Source: Candidatus Gastranaerophilales bacterium
Lineage (GTDB): Bacteria; Cyanobacteriota; Vampirovibrionia; Gastranaerophilales; Gastranaerophilaceae
NCBI GenBank assembly: GCA_900769645.1
Contig: CAAGHI010000032.1
Coordinates: forward strand, 45,589 to 109,588
Direction: 5' to 3'
Length of the DNA: 64,000 nucleotides
A model generated the notes under the pieces. The model saw nothing but the letters and a program-made list of their open reading frames with translations, searched no databases and had not been told where the DNA came from. Positions within the stretch are counted from its first letter, which is position 1, and each line of letters begins with the position of its first letter. Made by a program: the position numbers and the translations under genes. Of the stretch, positions 63,735-64,000 are shown piece after piece.

Positions 63735-64000
63735 AATTTATACCTCTATTTATATTCTGCACTTAACGAAATTTTAGCAAGAACATGTTGAAAATACAAT
63801 ATTGATAAAAACAACGTTGTCAGACAGTGACCTACCAATTAACTCGTCATTCTGAAAAGCCAGAAAACTTTCCTGCCCCCCCCCCAATTCCTTAGCCACT
63901 CCGCTTCATAGCCGCTTAGCTGCTTTAAATTGTAACGAAATATTACAAAAATTTGTCCAAAAATTAAAGAAATTTTTGACATGTGTCGTCATGAAAAGCA
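63735..64000. other. Right-edge gap with poly-C tract and repeat
   Basis: The gpmI promoter region (GCTAAAAT at about 63766), a CGTCATTCTGAAA repeat (63843-63875) running directly into 9 C (63876-63884), a GCCGCTTAGCTGCTT repeat, then AT-rich sequence with TTGACA near 63978 reading rightward. No gene is supported inside. Confidence 0.55.
63876..63884. repeat. Poly-C tract (9), intergenic
   Basis: A fifth long C run. It is not in a reading frame I can support, unlike the four prepilin tracts. Confidence 0.7.

Noticed and set aside
63876..63884. Fifth poly-C run as another prepilin switch
   Set aside because: No MKKF-type start or FTLAEV frame is found on either side; the reverse-strand frames close at once.

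Overview
The window is AT-rich (about one-third GC by eye), compact and carries about 70 genes. It fits a non-photosynthetic relative of the Cyanobacteria, probably a gut Gastranaerophilales/Melainabacteria-type bacterium (inference). The evidence is an RpaB-like (Ycf27) response regulator, an atp1-type F-ATPase operon in the order a-c-b'-b-delta-alpha-gamma with separate b and b' subunits, KdsB (so an LPS-bearing Gram-negative envelope), and several prepilin-like proteins with the motif FTLAEVLITLGIIGVVAAL. No photosynthesis genes, prophage, CRISPR array or transposase are visible.

Layout. 1-0.7 kb: left-truncated prepilin gene. 0.8-10.7 kb: typA, a secreted unknown, an MFS exporter, an (alpha/alpha)6-barrel-like protein, an orphan Opp/Dpp ATPase, smpB, a formyltransferase-like enzyme, a putative papain-like peptidase and a membrane protein. 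10.8-18.4 kb: tRNA-His, rpaB, kdsB-unknown-prmA-accA-accD, a cytosolic-looking metzincin, ybaB-recR. 18.4-24.7 kb: a prepilin, then the atp operon. 24.7-30.6 kb: unknown, XRE regulator, birA-oadG-oadA-oadB (biotin-dependent Na+ pump) and a second formyltransferase-like gene. 30.6-41 kb: LysM protein, glgC, two coupled unknowns, ECF sigma/anti-sigma pair, a prepilin, prfB with its +1 frameshift, an unknown, rpsB-tsf. 41-51 kb: rex, coaX, a small protein, a prepilin, sdaAB/sdaAA, a repeat-rich gap, surE, TPR-like genes, a SPOR protein, DUF366, queC, a HEAT-repeat protein. 51-64 kb: radical SAM protein, AI-2E-type exporter, dnaX, an S66 peptidase, nifU-nifS, SNF2 helicase, gpmI.

The strongest unusual signal is a set of four prepilin genes that look phase-variable through a poly-G tract. 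In three of them the tract starts exactly 26 codons after the ATG, following a shared module (MKKFEKSLELLKKNET...GWSGTL). In the fourth it follows 10 codons. In all four, 11 G joins the start codon to the pilin frame and 10 G does not: as sequenced one gene is ON (11 G) and three are OFF (10 G). Between the G-tract and the pilin motif, two of these reading frames contain palindromic repeats of a kind otherwise seen between genes, and the frame stays open through them in the 11-G register. This resembles Rickettsia palindromic elements inside coding sequence.

Other recurring patterns are nine genes whose -10 hexamer lies exactly 6 nt before the ATG (predicted leaderless mRNAs) and several small dispersed inverted-repeat families in the gaps. 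The metabolic genes suggest an anaerobe that makes fatty acids (accA/accD), ferments serine and oxaloacetate/pyruvate (sdaA, oad), stores glycogen (glgC) and senses NADH/NAD+ (rex).
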